This document shows positions 13,875 to 14,216 of a stretch of 14,216 nt of DNA, one piece after another. The DNA is from JAAYDH01 sp964345825 (GTDB lineage Bacteria; Bacillota_I; Bacilli_A; RFN20; CAG-826): NCBI GenBank assembly GCA_964345825.1, contig CAYFSI010000024.1, positions 1 through 14,216 of the forward strand. The letters are read 5' to 3'. A program made the translations under genes and the position numbers. Position 1 is the stretch's first letter, and each line of letters begins with the position of its first letter. The notes under the pieces were generated by a model. That model was given only the letters and a program-made list of their open reading frames with translations. It was not told where the DNA came from and made no database searches.

Positions 13875-14216
13875 TTATTTGACCTCCTTTAAAAAATTGT
13901 CTACTTGTCGGAAATCGACATTTTCTTCTACCCATTTACGACGAAGAACAATATCTTTACCCATCAAGGTAGAAACACGATTTTCCGCTAAAAGCGGATC
14001 TTCGATATCAACCTGAATTAAAAGGCGACTTTTTGGGTCCATGGTCGTTTCTTTTAATTGAATAGCATCCATTTCTCCCAAGCCCTTATAACGGGAAATT
14101 TTATAGCCGGAGCCTATCTTTTTCTTCGCTTCTTCTAATCCTTCATCATCCCAAGCATATTCCTGAGTAGTTTTTCCTTTATCTTCCTTGTAAACTCGAT
14201 AAAGAGGCGGAACAGC
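13875..14216 (-). CDS. parE: DNA topoisomerase IV subunit B, C-terminal part
   Basis: The frame is open to the window edge and gives the last 113 residues and the stop of ParE, the ATPase subunit of topoisomerase IV. It contains AVPPLYRVYKEDKGK, YKISRYKGLGEMDAIQL, ETTMDPKSRLLIQVDIED and LMGKDIVLRRKWVEENVDF, all typical of the TOPRIM end and the C-terminal segment of type IIA topoisomerase B subunits. ParE rather than GyrB is inferred from the parC gene, which starts three bases after the stop; the ribosome binding site of parC lies in the last codons of parE, so the pair is coupled to give matched amounts. Confidence 0.93.
   Translation of the reverse strand, partial: AVPPLYRVYKEDKGKTTQEYAWDDEGLEEAKKKIGSGYKISRYKGLGEMDAIQLKETTMDPKSRLLIQVDIEDPLLAENRVSTLMGKDIVLRRKWVEENVDFRQVDNFLKEVK

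Overview
The window looks like a low-GC Bacillota chromosome, probably in or near the reduced, Mollicutes-like Bacilli (Erysipelotrichia, RF39, Izemoplasma or Acholeplasma-type lineages). The reasons are AT-rich DNA, strong AGGAGG-type ribosome binding sites at several genes, Bacillus-like gene order in contracted form, and a fused nadD-yqeK gene of the kind known from Mollicutes. TGA is used as a stop and not for tryptophan. The placement is inference; no marker gene here settles it.

Layout. Positions 1-7460 are read on the plus strand: the 3' end of nusB, xseA, xseB, dxs, dinB, a xerD-type recombinase and deoB (closed by a clear intrinsic terminator), then a solitary PemK/MazF-like gene. 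Positions 14216-8044 are read on the minus strand: the 3' end of parE, parC, yqeG, yqeH, yhbY and fused nadD-yqeK, closed by an intrinsic terminator. The two blocks converge on about 580 bp without a convincing protein gene (7461-8043). That gap holds a possible small structured RNA and several repeats.

Functions. The set is mostly housekeeping: transcription antitermination (NusB), DNA repair and damage tolerance (exonuclease VII, Pol IV), chromosome segregation (Xer recombinase, topoisomerase IV), isoprenoid precursor and thiamine/pyridoxal supply (Dxs), nucleoside salvage (DeoB), ribosome assembly (YqeH, YhbY, with YqeG), and NAD synthesis linked to Ap4A breakdown (NadD-YqeK). Compared with Bacillus subtilis, nusB-folD-xseA-xseB-ispA-dxs has lost folD and ispA locally, and yqeG-yqeH-aroE-yqeI-nadD-yqeK has lost aroE.

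The least ordinary signals are noncoding. TAGTAG hexamers recur at an exact 11-bp period in three separate intergenic regions. A roughly 70-nt minus-strand element has its own promoter-like and terminator-like signals and two interleaved helices. The dinB promoter appears to give a nearly leaderless mRNA. Among proteins, the PemK-like protein has no visible antitoxin and a lysine where a threonine is expected, and the ParC tail ends in a sliding-clamp-like peptide. No clear new multi-gene system, CRISPR array, transposon or tRNA was seen.
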